Source: Paenibacillus tepidiphilus (GTDB lineage Bacteria > Bacillota > Bacilli > Paenibacillales > Paenibacillaceae). Taken from it: a stretch of DNA of 64,000 bases. The notes beneath the pieces were generated by a model. That model made no database searches, was not told where the DNA came from, and saw only the letters and a list, made by a program, of their open reading frames with translations. The translations under genes were made by a program, and so were the position numbers. The stretch lies in assembly GCF_008635795.1 (NCBI RefSeq), contig NZ_VWRQ01000011.1, positions 124,001 to 188,000 on the forward strand, given 5' to 3'. The first letter of the stretch is position 1. Each line of letters begins with the position of its first letter. Of this stretch, positions 7,783 to 16,324 are shown in pieces.

Positions 7783-8724
7783 CTATTTTGGGTTAAACGC
7801 CTCTTTAATCCGCGTGTATTCCTCGCTCGAGATCGACAGCACGGTGCCATGCTTGAAGCCGTACGGAAAGCTGAAGCTTTCGTCCGAACGCACAAACCGG
7901 CCGCTCTCCAGCGTCTCGGCGACGAATGGCACATACCCCTGCCCTTCCCCTTCTACGCCATAGAAATCAAGCATCAGGCACCACTCACCACTCGGCAGGC
8001 GGAACGCCGTCGGTGCTTCATATACCCCTTGCTGCAGCTTGGCCATCTCTGAGTCAAAGGCGGCAATTCGGGTATAACCTTCACCGGCCAGCTGGTCGCC
8101 CCGCTCCAGAATAATCGTTGCCGGGTTGGCTTCACTCTTCAGGAACCGGTAAAATACACCGTTCTCCTCATATATGGCGGAATCAATGATTCCGCTATCT
8201 TCCTTCCGGCACAGGAGCTCCGGTGCGCTGAAGGTGCGGAAATCGCGGGTACGCGAGTAATAAATCGCCTTCGGTCCATATCCGTTCGAGGCATGGGACG
8301 AGGACCAGTGCAGCACATAATCCTGCTCATGCGGATCATAGACGACATCAGGCGCCCAGAGACAGCCATAGTTGTCATCGCCAAGCTCGATCAGCCGTTG
8401 CTCCGACCAGTTCACCAGATCCTCCGATTCCCACAGCGACAGGCATTTACTGCCTTCCTTTGTAATATTATCCCAGCTTCCCTGATACTTTGTATGAAAA
8501 CAGTTGGCCAGGCTGAGGTCCGTCGCAAGAATGACAAAACGGCCGTCCCCGGTGCGGACAATCGTATGATCCCGGACCCCCTTCTCCCCCAGGCTACTTT
8601 CCAATATAGGCTCGCCGTTATTCACCGCTTCCCAGTGAAACCCGTCGGTGCTGAGGGCGAAATAAACCTGCTCTCCGTCGGGCGTCTTCTTTTCCTTGAA
8701 ATGAACAAATAAATACGCTTCCAC
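7783..8724 (-). CDS. Glycoside hydrolase family 43 (beta-propeller arabinosidase/xylosidase type)
   Basis: About 313 residues with no signal peptide. The GH43 fold is suggested by repeated Asp/Trp-rich blades: Tyr-Phe-Ala-Leu-Ser-Thr-Asp-Gly-Phe-His-Trp, Val-Arg-Asp-His-Thr-Ile, Leu-Trp-Ala-Pro-Asp-Val, Ile-Ile-Asp-Ser-Ala and Tyr-Glu-Ala-Pro-Thr. The last two carry candidate catalytic Asp and Glu residues. It probably removes arabinose or xylose from oligosaccharides inside the cell. I prefer the GTG at 8724 because AAAGGA is 10 nt upstream; the GTG at 8733 sits almost on that site. It stands alone, convergent with the serine hydrolase gene. Confidence 0.83.
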   Translation of the reverse strand: MEAYLFVHFKEKKTPDGEQVYFALSTDGFHWEAVNNGEPILESSLGEKGVRDHTIVRTGDGRFVILATDLSLANCFHTKYQGSWDNITKEGSKCLSLWESEDLVNWSEQRLIELGDDNYGCLWAPDVVYDPHEQDYVLHWSSSHASNGYGPKAIYYSRTRDFRTFSAPELLCRKEDSGIIDSAIYEENGVFYRFLKSEANPATIILERGDQLAGEGYTRIAAFDSEMAKLQQGVYEAPTAFRLPSGEWCLMLDFYGVEGEGQGYVPFVAETLESGRFVRSDESFSFPYGFKHGTVLSISSEEYTRIKEAFNPK

Positions 8725-8841
8725 GTCTGACACATCCTTTTGTCAATATGTAGTTCTCTATTATTCTACGACGCGGAAGCGGGAATTCCTTTAGCTATAG
8801 TTAAATTAGTTTAAATTAATATGTATTAAGAAGGTGTGCAA

Positions 8842-9663
8842 TCAAGCGTAATAGACTTTTTCCACTTTATACAGGGTTTGCTCGATCGCCGGGCAGAGCG
8901 CGGCAGTCGTTTGGTAGAATTTGATGCGGAAGTATAAGCTCTTCAGGAAGTTTTTTATATTATTTTTTTGCCTGAAGGCGGTCAGGAAATCCGGGCTCTT
9001 CTCCACATTGCCAAAACGCTCAATCCATTGCTCCATCTCAGACTGGTTAAGGATGTTTCTGTTCAGCACACTCATAATGGCATTAACCATTCTCTCATCC
9101 TCCCCATCGGAGTAAACCCTTTCGGTTATGGTCATCTTATCGTAGGCCAGGCCAAGGATGGCGATAAGGTCGTCTCTGCCCAGCTCGGAGCATTGGGCCA
9201 AATCGTCCAAGGCATCTGCCGCATGCGCTACGGCGTGAGCCCAGCCTTTGACTTCGTCATACCCGCGGTAATCCCGCTCTTCCCGCACGTTGTAGAACAC
9301 ACTTTCTTTTATCTGATGAATTTGATCACTTACGAGGAACGGAGCTTCCCGGTGCTTGATGATGATAAGCGGCAGGACCAGCATGGAGAAGGAGCGGGTA
9401 AAGACAGAGTCTGAATCGGCCTCACCAATCTTATAGAGCAAGTGTTCAGGGTCCAGGACAATCGCCAGCAGCTGCTCCAGTTCACTTGCAGTCAAAGCGC
9501 CGTCCGGAATCCAGTGGGATAAGGTCGTATAAATGAGCTCATCGCGCAGCTCCGCATCCAAAGAACCGATGTTATTCATCATTTCTTGAACCAGCGTGAA
9601 GGTATCCAGAGGTGCCTGATAGTTATTCTCTTTGATTGTATATAATTTTTCTTTCAAATTCAT
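8842..9663 (-). CDS. DUF2785 domain protein
   Basis: 273 residues, almost wholly helical, no signal peptide or membrane segment. The stretch Gly-Trp-Ala-His-Ala-Val-Ala-His-Ala-Ala-Asp near residues 141-151, preceded by Arg-Gly-Tyr-Asp-Glu-Val-Lys, is the hallmark of DUF2785. These proteins are common in Bacillales and have no established function. Start ATG at 9663 with AGGAG upstream. It is monocistronic, with AT-rich sequence at its 3' side and the repeat-rich region upstream. Confidence 0.85.
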   Translation of the reverse strand: MNLKEKLYTIKENNYQAPLDTFTLVQEMMNNIGSLDAELRDELIYTTLSHWIPDGALTASELEQLLAIVLDPEHLLYKIGEADSDSVFTRSFSMLVLPLIIIKHREAPFLVSDQIHQIKESVFYNVREERDYRGYDEVKGWAHAVAHAADALDDLAQCSELGRDDLIAILGLAYDKMTITERVYSDGEDERMVNAIMSVLNRNILNQSEMEQWIERFGNVEKSPDFLTAFRQKNNIKNFLKSLYFRIKFYQTTAALCPAIEQTLYKVEKVYYA

Positions 9664-9755
9664 TTCACACGCTCCTGCAATAATAGAATGAAGAATCGAT
9701 GATAGTTATGTATTGATGAGTGTTTTGTACCTTGACCAAACCAAATCTAAGGATG

Positions 9756-9844
9756 GTAAGTGCCTATATCTCAAGCCTGTGAACAAGCTGACAAACCACA
9801 GTAAGTGCCTACATTCCAAGATGTGAACAAACTGACAAACCACA
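9756..9844. repeat. Tandem duplication, 2 x about 45 bp
   Basis: The unit begins GTAAGTGCCTA and ends GAACAARCTGACAAACCACA. Copy 1 is 9756-9800 and copy 2 is 9801-9844. They differ at a few positions and one base of length, so the duplication is not recent. Confidence 0.85.
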
Positions 9845-9880
9845 CTGTTCGGCTGATCATATTCCTAAATGTAGGGTTAG

Positions 9881-10001
9881 TGGAAAATCGCCACTTAATT
9901 TCGCCTATTTGGAGATTTTAACCAGTCTAATTGGAAAATCGCCACTTAATTCGGGAGCAAATCGGTTCTCTCGCTCATTTCGACCCAATTAAGTGGCGAT
10001 T
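9881..10001. repeat. 20-bp motif, two direct copies and one inverted copy
   Basis: TGGAAAATCGCCACTTAATT occurs exactly at 9881-9900 and 9932-9951. The inverted form AATTAAGTGGCGAT lies at 9987-10000. Copy 2 and the inverted copy could form a stem of about 14 bp around a 35-nt loop. Confidence 0.85.
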
Positions 10002-10189
10002 ATCGAACTAGATCACTGAAATCTGTAAAAACGGCAAAATTAGTGTTCGAAAATCGAACTATTTGTTTGCATTGGACGATAAAAGAGTAGATGTGGCATA
10101 ACCCTGAGTCTGCTCCTTCCACTATAAGGTACTTGCAGGCGCGGACACAATTCATAATAGTATGAAAATGAGCATGAGTATGGGTTAAA

Positions 10190-10327
10190 CATTCAAGTGT
10201 TGGTATTAGCATACAGTGGTGGTATAAGCATTCAGTGTCGGTATTTGCATTGTAAGTGTTGGTTAAGCGTACAAGTGTCGGTGTTATCATTCAAGCGTTG
10301 GTATTAGCATTCAAACGTAGAATTAAG
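10190..10327. repeat. Tandem array, 7 degenerate copies of a 19-20 bp unit
   Basis: Units resembling CATTCAAGTGTTGGTATTAG begin at 10190, 10210, 10229, 10248, 10268, 10288 and 10308. The spacing of about two helical turns is strictly kept while the sequence drifts, and there is no spacer sequence between units. Confidence 0.8.
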
Positions 10328-10352
10328 CCAACTGTTTCTGTCACCCATAAAG

Positions 10353-10393
10353 AAGAGCGGCGATCCTCCTGTAACAGGAGAATCGCCGCTCTT
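10353..10393 (-). terminator. Long hairpin after the SLH protein gene
   Basis: 19-bp inverted repeat (AAGAGCGGCGAT... at 10353-10371 with 10375-10393, one mismatch) with a 3-nt loop, about 85 bp beyond the stop. The minus-strand side has only CTTTAT after the stem, so it may act as an RNA stabiliser as well as a terminator. Confidence 0.6.
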
Positions 10394-10476
10394 GCTCGTC
10401 TGCATTTACTTGAAGTGCAGATTACGCTGGCTGTAGTATCCCAGTGAACAATCCGCTTCGCCTGCAGCTTGTTCCG

Positions 10477-13212
10477 TTATTGCACAAGCTTGAGCAATGC
10501 CGCCAGCATATGCGCGGTCTCGGCGCGGCTGGCGGAAGATTGCGGCGCAAACGCCACGCCGCCGCTTGCTGCGGTCCGGCCGGAGATGATCCCGGCCTGG
10601 CTCAAGGCCGCGACAGCCTCCGCAGCGTAGGCGCTGATCGCGCTCTGGTCGGCGAAGCTCCCGCCCGCCGAAACAGCCTGCGGCAGCGCCCAGCCCTGCT
10701 GCTCCGTCAACCGGAGCAGCATCACCGCGAGCTGCTCGCGGGTGACCTGGGCGCGCGGCGCGAACATGCCGCCGCCGGTGCCGTTCACGATGCCGTTATC
10801 CGCCGCCCAGGCCACAGCCTGGCTGTAATAATCGGCAGAGTGAACGTCCTGGAAGGCTGCGGCCGGGCCGGCGCTCAGGTCGGCTCCGGCCAGCCGGGCC
10901 AGCAGCAGCGCGGCGTCGCCGCGGCTGAGCGTGCCCTTCGGCGCGAACTGGTCTGCGCCGACACCGGAGATAATGCCGCGCGCCGCCAGCGTTGTAATGG
11001 AAGCCTCGGCGAAATTACCCGCAGTATCGCCGAAGGACAGCTTATGATATCCCACGCCGAACGTGGAGAAATGCTTCGTGCGGAACGTCAGCTGACCGGA
11101 TGCTGCATTATAGCTGCTCACCGGCAGGGCTGACGGTTGCCCGCCGTCCGTAATGTAATACGCGGCCAGCGCATTACCATCTTCACCGGCTGCCGCCGTG
11201 TACGGGATGCTGACCTGCACGCTGCCGGGGCCGAAGCTGCTGACCGGCTGTCCGCCGGCCTGCAGGCGGAGTACCCGTACCGGGCGGCTGCCGATGACGC
11301 CATAGGCGGCTCCGGAGCCGGAGGATACGGTCAGCGTCACCGCCCCGCCGGCGCTGCCCGTCTGCACCGATGCCAGCGCAGCTGCGTCGAAGCTAACCTT
11401 GCCTTGTGGCGTATCGAAACCGACTTTGGCCTTGCTGCCGGAAGCCAGCAATGACCACACCGCTGCCGGAACCTGGACCTGCACCGGTCCGCCCGTAGCG
11501 CTGCCGGAGGCTTCTATCCGGAATACCAGCTCGCCGCTATCTCCTGCGGCAGTCTGCAGTGCCGCCTGAGCCGCAGCTTCCGTTACCGGGACCACAAGCG
11601 TACCGCTGGTATCGGTTGTACCTGTGAGCGGAACAATCACCTGGTTACCGCTCTGCGTAACACCGGTTAGTGCCGGAGTGGCGCTTGGCGAAGGTGCAGC
11701 CGAGGCCGGGCCGGTGTTCGTGCTTCCTCCAGGCGCTGCGGTAGGAGCAGGCGAAGGCGTTGCACTTGGCTCCGGTGTTGGCGTCGGCTGGGTCGTTGCC
11801 GCCGCAACTGTCACATCTGCCTTCGCTGCACCATACCCGTCTTCGCTGTATACAGACACGGTTACTGTACCCGCCTTCAGCGGAGTAACCTTTCCGTTCG
11901 GATCGATGGCGGCCACTTCAGCATCGGAGCTGACCCAGTTCAGGGTTCCGGCTGTGCCGCCAGACGGTGCTTCCGCTGTGACGTTAAGTGTAGCCGCTGC
12001 ACCGCCTGCCGTAAGCGACAGCGCACTGCGGTCCAGCGTCAGCTTCGTCACATTGATCTGATAGACAGCGACGGTGCCGCCCACCTCATTGGCCACCAGC
12101 ACCAGGGGCAGTCCAGTCGGACTCTCGTCTGCCGGAATGAATTCAATGCCCTCCGGACCAGTGTCGGTATTGAGATTATTCTTTGGCGTAAACTCACGCG
12201 AATTGGTGTAATTCACGAACTCCGGCTGCTCCGGGTTGGTCACATCATAGGTCATGATGCCGCCGATCCGCTCCAGTCCGGTGAAGGCCAGCGCCCGCTG
12301 TCCCACCTGGCCGATCTCCACGTACTCCGGCTCCGGGCCCTTTTTCGTGCTGCGGCTGTCCAGCGTTGTGTTGCTGTTGCTGGCATTGAAGTAGTCCGGC
12401 AGGCCTTCTCCGGTAATCCGCTCAAAATCACTGCCGCTGTCATAGACCTGTTTCATTGTGGCGGCGTTCCATACTGAGAACGACCGTGCCCCGTACATAT
12501 AGATGCTGTCGTTGCCCATGTCTGTCATGGCCTCCACTTTGTCGTATGCCGTAGTGGAGTTCAGGAAAGCGGCAGCCGGAGAATCCGGATTCAGTGAAGC
12601 CTTCAGCTTGCCGACTGTGCTGGCGTTCTCTTTGCTGTCCCACTCTGTGGCATCGCCTTCGTTCGCCGTGAACAGATAGGTCTTGCCCTCCACCGTGTAT
12701 TGGGCGATGCCATCCGGCATGTACACTCCGTAGAACGGCACATTCTCCAGTTGGATTTCGCTGTCATTCTTCAGATCAAGGGCGTTGCCCGGCTGGCTCA
12801 GGTCCTTGAAGCCGAGCCCCTTCACCCACAGCAGCTTGCCGGATGCGATGTCCAGAGCTGCAATGGCGTTATTCTCCTGCAGCGAGACATAGGCCGTCTT
12901 CTGATCATCGGCAAGTGTGATGAATTCCGGCTCCAGATCGCGTACCGCATCCTCCTTCGCACCGGAACCGGTAATGAGCTTCGTATCAGGGTCCACCGCG
13001 CCGCGGATATGGACGAGATCGTCGATCAGCTCCGGCTGGTCGAATTTCACGGCCGTAATGGCGCCGGTCTGTGTATCGACAATGGTCACGCTGCCTTCCG
13101 GGTCGCCTTCCAGTGTCCGCGGCTCCGCTTCATCGGCAGTCAGAATGTAGCGGCCGTCCGCTGTGTATTTGACCATATCGGGCTGCACGCCGGCCTGGTA
13201 GGTGGCCAGCAC
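10477..13212 (-). CDS. C-terminal part of a frameshifted SLH-anchored 'choice-of-anchor I' surface protein
   Basis: Open frame of up to 911 codons in the -1/+1 frame relative to the upstream part (13221-14609). Order: a beta-propeller-like choice-of-anchor I region (about residues 1-385, with Val-Gln-Pro-Asp-Met and Gly-Pro-Glu-Gly-Ile-Glu-Phe-Ile), a bacterial Ig-like Big_2 domain (about 395-470), a Pro/Thr/Ser linker (about 473-520), a beta-rich module (about 525-730) and three SLH domains to the end. The SLH repeats attach the protein to secondary cell-wall polymer. The GTG at 13212 is only the first possible start after the lesion and is not a natural start: it has no ribosome binding site and the fold is already under way upstream. 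Related proteins include alkaline phosphatase-like and nuclease-like surface enzymes; the activity is unknown. Confidence 0.85.
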   Translation of the reverse strand: MLATYQAGVQPDMVKYTADGRYILTADEAEPRTLEGDPEGSVTIVDTQTGAITAVKFDQPELIDDLVHIRGAVDPDTKLITGSGAKEDAVRDLEPEFITLADDQKTAYVSLQENNAIAALDIASGKLLWVKGLGFKDLSQPGNALDLKNDSEIQLENVPFYGVYMPDGIAQYTVEGKTYLFTANEGDATEWDSKENASTVGKLKASLNPDSPAAAFLNSTTAYDKVEAMTDMGNDSIYMYGARSFSVWNAATMKQVYDSGSDFERITGEGLPDYFNASNSNTTLDSRSTKKGPEPEYVEIGQVGQRALAFTGLERIGGIMTYDVTNPEQPEFVNYTNSREFTPKNNLNTDTGPEGIEFIPADESPTGLPLVLVANEVGGTVAVYQINVTKLTLDRSALSLTAGGAAATLNVTAEAPSGGTAGTLNWVSSDAEVAAIDPNGKVTPLKAGTVTVSVYSEDGYGAAKADVTVAAATTQPTPTPEPSATPSPAPTAAPGGSTNTGPASAAPSPSATPALTGVTQSGNQVIVPLTGTTDTSGTLVVPVTEAAAQAALQTAAGDSGELVFRIEASGSATGGPVQVQVPAAVWSLLASGSKAKVGFDTPQGKVSFDAAALASVQTGSAGGAVTLTVSSGSGAAYGVIGSRPVRVLRLQAGGQPVSSFGPGSVQVSIPYTAAAGEDGNALAAYYITDGGQPSALPVSSYNAASGQLTFRTKHFSTFGVGYHKLSFGDTAGNFAEASITTLAARGIISGVGADQFAPKGTLSRGDAALLLARLAGADLSAGPAAAFQDVHSADYYSQAVAWAADNGIVNGTGGGMFAPRAQVTREQLAVMLLRLTEQQGWALPQAVSAGGSFADQSAISAYAAEAVAALSQAGIISGRTAASGGVAFAPQSSASRAETAHMLAALLKLVQ

Positions 13213-13220
13213 CTGGCCGT

Positions 13221-14609
13221 CTAGTCGAGCACGAGGATTTTGCCCGGAGCCATGGCATCCTCTTCCTGGACGGAAACGGCAATCCGCTTGGCGGCGGTAT
13301 TGATGTCAATGCTGGTCAGGTCGCCGTAAGTGAAGCCGCCGGTCTCCGCGAGGGCTTCAATGTTAATGCTGGCCAGCTTCTCCGGCTGGCGGCCGTCCTT
13401 CAGATCGACGATATCGACCGTCGCCGGTTGCGTGGAGCCGTTCACCAGATAGAATCTGCCGTTATCCGGGTTGTACTTCACAATCTCCGCCACCCCGCCG
13501 TCGGCGTTGGTTGTGCCGACCGAATAACCTCCCAGCTTGGTGATGCTGATACGGTCCTCCGTCAGTACCGGAGCTTCGTTTACCGTAAGGGTAAGGCTGC
13601 CTGTGACATTAAGGCGGGGAACCGAGCTGTCGTATACCGAGTAAGTGACTGTGGTTGTTCCGGCTTCCAGCGGTGTACCGCTGATTACGCCGGTGCTGCC
13701 GTCCAGCGCCAGACCAGCGGGCAGGCCTGCTGCTTCCAGCGAATACGGCGCTATTCCGCCATAGACGGATAAGGTTGCCGTATAGGGCTTACCGGCTGCC
13801 GCCGCCGGCAGCGGCGTGCTGTCGACGCCAAGCTGCGGAACCACGGCGCCCCAGCTGCCGTCCTTGCTGCTGTGCGGCTTCATCACGAGCATATCTGCCG
13901 GACTGAGCGATTCAAAGCTGATCTGATCCAGATCGGCTTTGTTGTTGTCCGAATCCCGGAAATCATCGCGCCGGACCGATTTCTGTTTCGAAGTGCCTTC
14001 GGATTTGCCGGTTGGATAATCGGTTTCGTATCCGTCGATGACCGAACCATTGTCATTGCCGGCTGTGCCGATCATATCGACATACCCTTCCGGCTTGTCT
14101 GCAAACGGGTTGACGGAGGTCAGCAATCCGGAACTGCTCAGCAGCACTACCTTCATCCCTTTGTTGTAGAACACGGCATCCTCCCACACCTGGTCGCCTT
14201 GCCCGCTGATGTTCACCTGATAGGAAGGATTATTCTTGCTGTCGGTCACCAGATAAGAGGAGTAGGGCTGAATCGTTCCCGTCAGCTCCAGCTTGCTCCA
14301 AACACCCGGGTTCAGCGGATCGGAGTATTGCAGCGACCAGCCCTGCAGATTGACGGCAGCTGCGGTTGGGTTATACAGTTCGATGAATCCGTGGGAGAAA
14401 TAGCCTCCGGTCGTATCGGCGTCCCCGCCTCCGTACACCTGGTTCACCATAATATGGGGAACGGTTACATCATAGCTGCCGTCCGCCGTGTAGGGTGTGC
14501 CGGGCAGTACAGCAGCCTCCGCACTCACAGGGCCTCCCGGGAGGGCGGTGCTCAGAACGAGCTCGGCTGCAAGCAGCAGAGTTAACACAGTTTTGCCGGT
14601 AGAATTCAA
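13221..14609 (-). CDS. N-terminal part of the same SLH-anchored surface protein, ending at a frameshift
   Basis: 462 codons. A signal peptide (residues 1 to about 30, Lys-Thr-Val-Leu-Thr-Leu-Leu-Leu then Val-Ser-Ala-Glu-Ala) is followed by a lamin-tail-like domain (about 50-205, with Asn-Gln-Val-Tyr-Gly-Gly-Gly and Gly-Phe-Ile-Glu-Leu-Tyr-Asn-Pro), a putative Ig domain (about 260-345) and the beginning of the choice-of-anchor I propeller. The frame ends Lys-Ile-Leu-Val-Leu-Asp-stop. The other frame continues Asp-Gly-Gln-Val-Leu-Ala-Thr-Tyr-Gln without any gap in homology, so one base appears lost in GACTAGAC at 13219-13226. Restored, the protein would be about 1,380 residues. AGGAG precedes the ATG at 14609. 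Confidence 0.88.
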   Translation of the reverse strand: MNSTGKTVLTLLLAAELVLSTALPGGPVSAEAAVLPGTPYTADGSYDVTVPHIMVNQVYGGGDADTTGGYFSHGFIELYNPTAAAVNLQGWSLQYSDPLNPGVWSKLELTGTIQPYSSYLVTDSKNNPSYQVNISGQGDQVWEDAVFYNKGMKVVLLSSSGLLTSVNPFADKPEGYVDMIGTAGNDNGSVIDGYETDYPTGKSEGTSKQKSVRRDDFRDSDNNKADLDQISFESLSPADMLVMKPHSSKDGSWGAVVPQLGVDSTPLPAAAAGKPYTATLSVYGGIAPYSLEAAGLPAGLALDGSTGVISGTPLEAGTTTVTYSVYDSSVPRLNVTGSLTLTVNEAPVLTEDRISITKLGGYSVGTTNADGGVAEIVKYNPDNGRFYLVNGSTQPATVDIVDLKDGRQPEKLASINIEALAETGGFTYGDLTSIDINTAAKRIAVSVQEEDAMAPGKILVLD

Positions 14610-14768
14610 GTTTAGTTCACTCCTGTGCTACAGATTTTTATTAAATTTAAAAGTTTATAGCTTCTTGTACTCTAGTCAATGAATATTAACGGAGATGGCG
14701 AAATCGGATAGCGCAATGTAAACAATGTAAATTGCGCCGCTGCCGTCGCAGAGAGATTTTCCCGAAAA

Positions 14769-14810
14769 CAAAAAAAGCAGCAATTCTCCCTGATAGGGAA
14801 GAACGCTGCT
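14769..14810 (-). terminator. Terminator after the UDP-sulfoquinovose synthase-like gene
   Basis: Minus-strand stem AGCAGC...GCTGCT enclosing TCCC/GGGA (14776-14810), then seven T residues. It lies about 46 bp past the stop. Confidence 0.8.
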
Positions 14811-14855
14811 CTATAGCTATAATTCTTTTTCATCGCATGAGGGAATTGTGGCGGT

Positions 14856-16082
14856 CTACACCATCTCCTCGGGAATCGCAAGCACCCCCGGCTCCTGCCG
14901 CCTGGTCCATGTGCTCGTGGCAGGGATTTTGGAAATATCTGCAAAGCCCGCATATTTCTTCGCGATCTCGCTGATCTCCAGCATAACCCCTTCGTTCAGG
15001 GTAGTGGGAAGAAGCCCTTTGGATAAAAACAGATTATTGTTAACATGGAACTCATTCTCTGCCGGTTCCTGTCTTGGATTCGCCACGTACAGGATTTCAC
15101 TGCCGGTCAGCCGGCTCACGAGCTCGGCCAAATCTTTGACCCGGTGAGTTTCGGTCATCTGGTTCATAATCAGCACCCGGTCTCCGGCTTCCGGGGGATG
15201 CTCCACGGCAAGCTGTATGCACCGTACCGTATCCTGGATGTGGATAAAAGCCCGTGTCTGCCCGCCCGTACCATGTACAGTGAGCGGATGGCCGACGGCC
15301 GCCTGGATCAGGAACCGGTTCAGCACCGTTCCATAATCTCCGTCATAATCAAAACGGTTGACCAGCCGTTCGTCAAGCAGCGTTTCCCGGGTATGCGTAC
15401 CCCAGACGATTCCCTGGTGAAGGTCGGTGATGCGCAGCTTGTCATTCTTGTTGTAATACAGGAACAGCAGCTGATCCAGCGACTTGGTCATGTGGTACAC
15501 CGAATCGGGATTCGTCGGATACAGAATATCCTGGTGGACCTTCTCTCCGGTCTCGGTCGTGACCTCCACCTCCAGGTAGCCCTCCGGAATTTGCATCTTC
15601 GCCGTTCCATACCCGTAGACGCCCATGGTTCCCAAATGGATCAGATGGATATCCAGACCGCTTTCAACGATAGCACATAGAACATTATGGGTAGCATTGA
15701 TATTGTTGTTGACCGTGTAGCACTTGAGGCGTGGGGATTTCATGGAATAAGGTGCGGAACGCTGCTCGGCAAAATGAATAATTACATCGGGCTCCTCCTG
15801 CCGGATTATTTCCAGCAGACCGCTGTAATCTTCGGCGACATTCAGCAGGTAGTGGGGAATCCGCCGTCCCGAGACCTCTTCCCAGGCCTTAAGGCGGACG
15901 TCAATCGGCTGGATCGGCGTCAAGGAACTCGTCTCCAGCTCATGATCGATCTGTCTTCTGGAGAGGTTATCGATAATGATAACGTCATAACCCAAGCTGG
16001 ACAGGTGGAGACTGGTCGGCCAGCCGCAGAATCCGTCCCCTCCGAGCACAAGGATTTTCCTGGGGGGAAGCATGCTTGTCAT
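14856..16082 (-). CDS. sqdB: UDP-sulfoquinovose synthase-like NAD-dependent epimerase/dehydratase
   Basis: 408 residues of the extended SDR fold. Features shared with SqdB/SQD1: Gly-Gly-Asp-Gly-Phe-Cys-Gly-Trp-Pro-Thr-Ser (about 14-24) for NAD, Ile-Asp-Asn-Leu-Ser-Arg-Arg after the second strand, His-Phe-Ala-Glu-Gln-Arg-Ser-Ala-Pro-Tyr-Ser, the catalytic Thr in Leu-Gly-Thr-Met-Gly-Val-Tyr-Gly and Tyr-x3-Lys in Tyr-His-Met-Thr-Lys, and Arg-Phe-Asp-Tyr-Asp-Gly plus Ala-Val-Gly-His-Pro-Leu-Thr-Val. The known enzyme makes UDP-sulfoquinovose from UDP-glucose and sulfite, the donor for sulfolipid headgroups. No sulfolipid glycosyltransferase is nearby, so the end product is uncertain. AGGAGG precedes ATG 16082. 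Confidence 0.88.
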   Translation of the reverse strand: MTSMLPPRKILVLGGDGFCGWPTSLHLSSLGYDVIIIDNLSRRQIDHELETSSLTPIQPIDVRLKAWEEVSGRRIPHYLLNVAEDYSGLLEIIRQEEPDVIIHFAEQRSAPYSMKSPRLKCYTVNNNINATHNVLCAIVESGLDIHLIHLGTMGVYGYGTAKMQIPEGYLEVEVTTETGEKVHQDILYPTNPDSVYHMTKSLDQLLFLYYNKNDKLRITDLHQGIVWGTHTRETLLDERLVNRFDYDGDYGTVLNRFLIQAAVGHPLTVHGTGGQTRAFIHIQDTVRCIQLAVEHPPEAGDRVLIMNQMTETHRVKDLAELVSRLTGSEILYVANPRQEPAENEFHVNNNLFLSKGLLPTTLNEGVMLEISEIAKKYAGFADISKIPATSTWTRRQEPGVLAIPEEMV

Positions 16083-16324
16083 TGTTCATCCTCCTTTTGG
16101 CATTCTGTTAGCTTTTTGCTTCTATTACATGTAAAAAAGCAATACAGGGGCTATTTCGCCACTCTGCCGGATGCCATGCTGTAAAGGATGAAAAGCGCCG
16201 CTTACCCCGTTCCCTTCATTTTACAATTTGGTGTCAAAAAAGTGAACGCTAAAAAACAGATAAAAATATAAATAATAATACATCATGCAGCACTTGCAGA
16301 TTATACCCGCCTTGATTACCGCAG

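Larger units (their letters stand above)
9664..10352. other. Repeat-rich non-coding region
   Basis: Nearly 700 bp without a credible gene: the only ORFs are short, lack ribosome binding sites and run through repeats. It holds three separate repeat families, listed individually: a 45-bp tandem duplication, a 20-bp motif in direct and inverted copies, and a 20-bp seven-copy array. It also holds a small palindrome (GTTCGAAAATCGAAC near 10047). Confidence 0.7.

Noticed and set aside
10000-10290. 96-codon minus-strand ORF in the repeat-rich gap
   Set aside because: It runs through the 20-bp tandem array, its sequence is repetitive and it lacks an initiation site.
10444-11133. 229-codon plus-strand ORF opposite the SLH domains
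   Set aside because: The minus strand encodes clear SLH repeats; the plus-strand reading is Arg/Ala/Gly-rich shadow sequence.
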